Assembly: GCF_030035675.1 (NCBI RefSeq) | Contig: NC_084482.1 | Location: 225,661,943-225,725,942 of the forward strand | DNA from: Rhineura floridana | Lineage: Eukaryota > Chordata > Lepidosauria > Squamata > Rhineuridae | Reading direction: 5' to 3' | Length of the DNA: 64,000 nucleotides | In this document: piece after piece, positions 61,005-64,000 of the stretch | How the letters are laid out: each line of letters opens with the position of its first letter | Numbering within the stretch: the stretch's first letter is position 1 | Notes under the pieces: model-generated | Seen by the model: only the letters and a program-made list of their open reading frames with translations | What the model was told of the DNA's origin: nothing | Databases searched by the model: none | Made by a program: the position numbers and the translations under genes

Positions 61005-61990
61005 TCCTGTTGGACTTTTTTCTGTCAGAGTTCTCATTCCCCTTCCTACGGTTCCCTCCCACCACCCCTTCTTCCTATCCTAAGCATGATTATACAGGAG
61101 TAAATCCCATGGAACTCAATAAGCATGCAAATAATCCATTCTCAGCAAACCTGTACAGGATCCCATTTCTTACCTCCTGGATTAAAAATCAGAGAAATTC
61201 ACTAATTGCCAAAAATCCTTGCTGTTTAAGGACATACCTATAGCCCGCAGATATTTCTATCAAACTTTCAAAAGCAGGGAAATTGGGCAGCTATAGTGAA
61301 TGCACCAGGGGAGCAGGAGACCTGACCTCCTCTCTGAGATATTGGACTGCCTTACAGATTTGTCAAAAAGCAAACACAATTTGGGTTGGTCTTTCACAGT
61401 CCAATCTACTTCCTGTGTAGCTTGGAAGAAGACACCCCTGTAGCTTCTGTGCCCACTCAGGCCTAACTCAAGTCAGGAATCCTCAACCAGAGTGTTTTAT
61501 ACAGAGGTCTAATACTTAAAACAGACCAAGAGAGCTCTGTAGCCATTATTATATGTTTCTATCATATTATTTATTATATTATACAGCCACGAGAATGGCT
61601 GTATACTATAGCCAGTGGGGATTTTTCACATTCCGCAGTGTTAAATGGAAAATACCCCCGCATGCCATTGTGATGCTTCCCATAACCTCATTTCAAAACA
61701 AAACCTTACAAAACTTATAGTTCTGAAATCAGAAACGCTTGCTTAAGAACCCTCTCAATTTTCATGGCGGTACACAAAAGAGTCAGAGAGAATCGAGAGT
61801 TCAAAGTCTAAAAACGGAGGAAAAAAACTCAGAGCACTTTTGGACTTTTTTCTGCCAGAGTTCCCATAATCTGTTGAAATTCATTAAAAATCAGCCATTT
61901 TCACAGAGTACCTGTAATCCTAATACTGACGTTGCCCCATACTCTGATCTCCATCTTCTGCAGTTTAAAAGTTAAAAAATTGCCTGGCTG
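61005..61990 (+). repeat. R1 repeat in unit E, second and third partial copies
   Basis: 61005-61570 again matches the D segment 44210-44960 (GACTTTTTTCTGTCAGAGTT, CACCAGGGGAGCAGGAGACC). 61570-61870 then restarts with sequence like 43955-44235. Thus R1 pieces flank the finger relic on both sides. Confidence 0.65.
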
Positions 61991-62139
61991 ATTTTTAATT
62001 AATTTAAGAAATTGTGGCTGGAAGCCTATTATAACGTGGGGCATGCTCAGTAAGGGCCAACTGTCAGTGTTCTAAAAGCCTCACAGCTGCTGGGCGTGGC
62101 TAATCAGAGGGCCACACCCACACCAGACTTGATTTCACT

Positions 62140-62352
62140 CGAGACAGTCCTGGCTTCCCTCAAAGACTCCTGGGAAGTGTAGTTTGTGAAGGGTGCTGAG
62201 AGGAGACTCCTATTCCCCTGAGAGAATGGTTGAACAGTCAGCCACTCTGATTGAAGGTCTGTGAGGGGAACAGGGCGTCTCCTAGCAGCTCTCAGCACCC
62301 TTCACTAACTACACTTCCCAGGATTCTTTGAGAGAAGCCATGATTGGCTTTG
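62140..62352. mobile_element. Palindromic hAT-type MITE, shortened
   Basis: TCAAAGACTCCTGGGAAGTG faces CACTTCCCAGGATTCTTTGA, with AGCACCC inner repeats. Same family as 42693-43026 but an independent copy. Confidence 0.75.
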
Positions 62353-62384
62353 AGCCATGGCTTTGGGAGAAGCCATGATAAATT

Positions 62385-62520
62385 GTTTTAAATTGTTGTT
62401 AAAAGATGTGTTTTTAAATTTGTATATTTGTTTTTAATGTTTTTAGTTATTGTAAACCGCCCAGAGAGCTTCAGCTATGGGGTGGTATATAAATACACTA
62501 AATAAATAGATAAATAAATA
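62385..62520 (+). mobile_element. LINE 3' tail
   Basis: GTAAACCGCCCAGAGAGCTT, GGGGTGGTATATAAATACAC then (AAAT)n. Confidence 0.8.
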
Positions 62521-62594
62521 ATGATTGTCCAAAGTGTAATAGAGGTCAGGTGTGGATGTGGCCAGGGACAGCTTTGTTTTAAATTTGGGTGGGA

Positions 62595-62790
62595 GGTAGG
62601 GTTACCAGGTTCAGGGCCTGAGACTGATCCTGTATCTTTAAGAGAAGAGAAAGTCAGCCAAGTGCCGGTGTTCTTGCAACATTGTAATGGGAAAAACCAC
62701 AAGGTAGAATTCTCCCTTCCCCCAGCAGAACTTTGAAAGATACAGAAGATGTCTTGGTTGGCAGGCCCAGCCTGGTCAGTTTTACCTATG
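62595..62790 (+). repeat. Unclassified interspersed repeat
   Basis: GTTACCAGGTTCAGGGCCTG, CATTGTAATGGGAAAAACCA and AAGATACAGAAGATGTCTTG. Looks like a dispersed lizard repeat; no second copy in the window. Confidence 0.4.
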
Positions 62791-62849
62791 CTAAGAAGGA
62801 AGGAGAGACGAAGAAAGGAGCTTTTTGCTGAAATCCAGCCAACCATTAA

Positions 62850-63005
62850 CATAAGAAGATCGTGCAGGATCAGGCCAATGACGCACATAGCCAGCATCCT
62901 GTTCTCAGAGTGGCTAACCAGATGCCTATCAAAAGCCTGAAAGCAGGACATGAGCGCAACAGCAGTCTCCCCACTTGGGATTCCCAGTAACTGGCAAAAG
63001 TCTAA
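62850..63005 (-). mobile_element. CR1-like LINE 3' fragment
   Basis: Reverse of the block at 49770-49975: AACATAAGAAGATCGTGCAG, GGCTAACCAGATGCCTATCA. Confidence 0.55.
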
Positions 63006-63009
63006 AGCA

Positions 63010-63840
63010 ACCAACAGTGGTGTCCCTGGATGCTCCTGGATATATGGGGTTTGTTGTCCTGGCTGTGGTTGGGCTGTGGTTGCCCGCTTCATCTTTGCGG
63101 CCTTGGATCGCTGCGGCGCCGCGGGCTTGGGTCCCGGGCTGCCCCACCGCGTCTCATCTGGGCAGCCTTACAACATCGGGCATTTTACCTGAGCGGCCTG
63201 CAACGCCGGGCCCTCGAGTTGCTCTGCCTTGGCGGTTCTTGGCTGGACGGGTGTGGGCGTGGGTGCTGTGTTCCATCTGGCGGCCCGGGTCGTGGCGTTG
63301 GGCCTTGGGCTGCCTTGCTTGCGGCGGTTCCGGCTGGAGAGCGGTCGCGGCCTCCGGGCGGCCTCAGCTGTCCCTGCAGGGCGTGCTGTGCTCCGGGGCC
63401 ACTTCTGGGCTTACCATCGTCGCTGTCGCTGTCGCCTGGGTGTCGCTATTGCTGTCGTCACCACTGCGGGCCGGGCCGAGCGGGTGCTGCCTGTTGGGTG
63501 TGGATGCCGTCGCCGTCGCTATCGTTGGTGCGGTGGCTTTTGGTGGCTTTGTCTTCTGCTTGCTGCTGTCCCTTGTGGTCGCGGGCACAGCTGTCTGGAT
63601 CTCTGTTGCGGTCGTTGGCCTGGATAGGGTTGCGGTCGCTCGGGAGAGGACGCTAATACCATCACTGTGCTGCTGCTATCATCTGCTGCTGCCATCTGCT
63701 GCCTGCTTCTATCAGCTGCTGCGGTCGATTGCTGTGTGCTATTGTCACCTGCTATTGTCATCTGTCGCTTGCCTAGAACCGTTGTGGACGCTGTTGCTGC
63801 GGCTGCTATTGCCTTGACCTGAGTGTGGACGCTGCCATCA
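63010..63840. other. GC-rich, CTG/CTGTCG-rich segment
   Basis: High GC with many CpGs and trinucleotide-like CTG/TCG runs (63420-63830). The longest frame (62975-63817, 280 residues) is low-complexity Leu/Val/Ala with no family match, and two other frames are equally open, which argues against coding. It may be the 5' region of a LINE continuing off the right edge, or a CpG island. Confidence 0.35.
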
Positions 63841-64000
63841 CTACTGGCACTTTATTATTTTAATGTTGTTGTGTTGTATGAGTGAGGATTGTGTGTGTGT
63901 ATGTCGTGTGTGTGTGTGAATTTAGTGTGTATTGGTGTGAATGTGCATTGTGTGGGTGTCTGTGACTTGGTGTGTGTGTATATGTGAATTTTATTTGTTT
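63841..64000. repeat. TG-rich low-complexity end
   Basis: Irregular GTGTGTGT and GAATGTG runs to the window edge. Confidence 0.7.

Noticed and set aside
62975-63817. 280-codon Leu/Val-rich frame that could look like a membrane protein
   Set aside because: Low complexity, other frames equally open, no orthologous pattern recognised.

Overview
The window looks like genomic DNA of a squamate reptile (lizard-type). The evidence is a mixture of CR1, L2-like, L1 and BovB/RTE LINE remains, a 5S rRNA-derived SINE and a tRNA-derived SINE whose tails match BovB-like sequence, palindromic MITEs, and multi-exon KRAB zinc-finger genes of the reptile type. There is no bacterial gene organisation, CRISPR array, rRNA gene or tRNA gene. 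Most short open frames are chance frames in GC-rich promoters or shadows of zinc-finger exons.

The core is a C2H2 zinc-finger (ZNF) cluster built by segmental duplication. I call the units Z, A, B, C (minus strand) and D, E (plus strand). Z (about 2.4-5.5 kb) shows only its GC-rich 5' region; the rest lies off the left edge. A has a 127-bp KRAB-A exon (15223-15349) and an intact 19-finger exon (8347-10166). B has an intact 11-finger exon (23497-24626) but no KRAB exon of its own. C has an intact N-terminal linker exon (35810-35969) and KRAB exon (34941-35067) but a broken finger exon (28232-29440). All of these exons join in phase, so B and C could act as one gene: C promoter, linker and KRAB spliced to B fingers past the dead C fingers. 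D (40.1-47.8 kb) carries a plus-strand KRAB exon and a 17-finger open array with a 252-bp three-finger repeat. E (56.4-62.0 kb) is a decayed, rearranged copy of D. Between D and E lies an inverted relic of the 3' end of an A/B-type unit (48.2-50.9 kb).

Mobile elements break up the units and help date them. An ORF1-only L1-like element with an 18-bp target duplication sits inside a solo LTR (26-2393). A nearly complete L2-like LINE (17853-21590) split the upstream flank of unit A. A second L2 copy (25341-26840) lies in B, and a solo LTR fossil plus CR1 remains flank unit C. Structural highlights are an 828-bp inverted repeat around a CpG-rich core (54357-55184), a 286-bp palindrome with a 17-base loop (31288-31573), and MITEs carrying CCAAT motifs beside the ZNF promoters.

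If expressed, the ZNF genes would encode nuclear DNA-binding proteins. KRAB-A normally recruits TRIM28 to silence target DNA, commonly transposons. The A KRAB has lost the tryptophan of its EEW motif and unit A lacks the linker exon found in C, so A may have weakened repressor function. Expression, exact 5' exons and species cannot be determined from the sequence alone.
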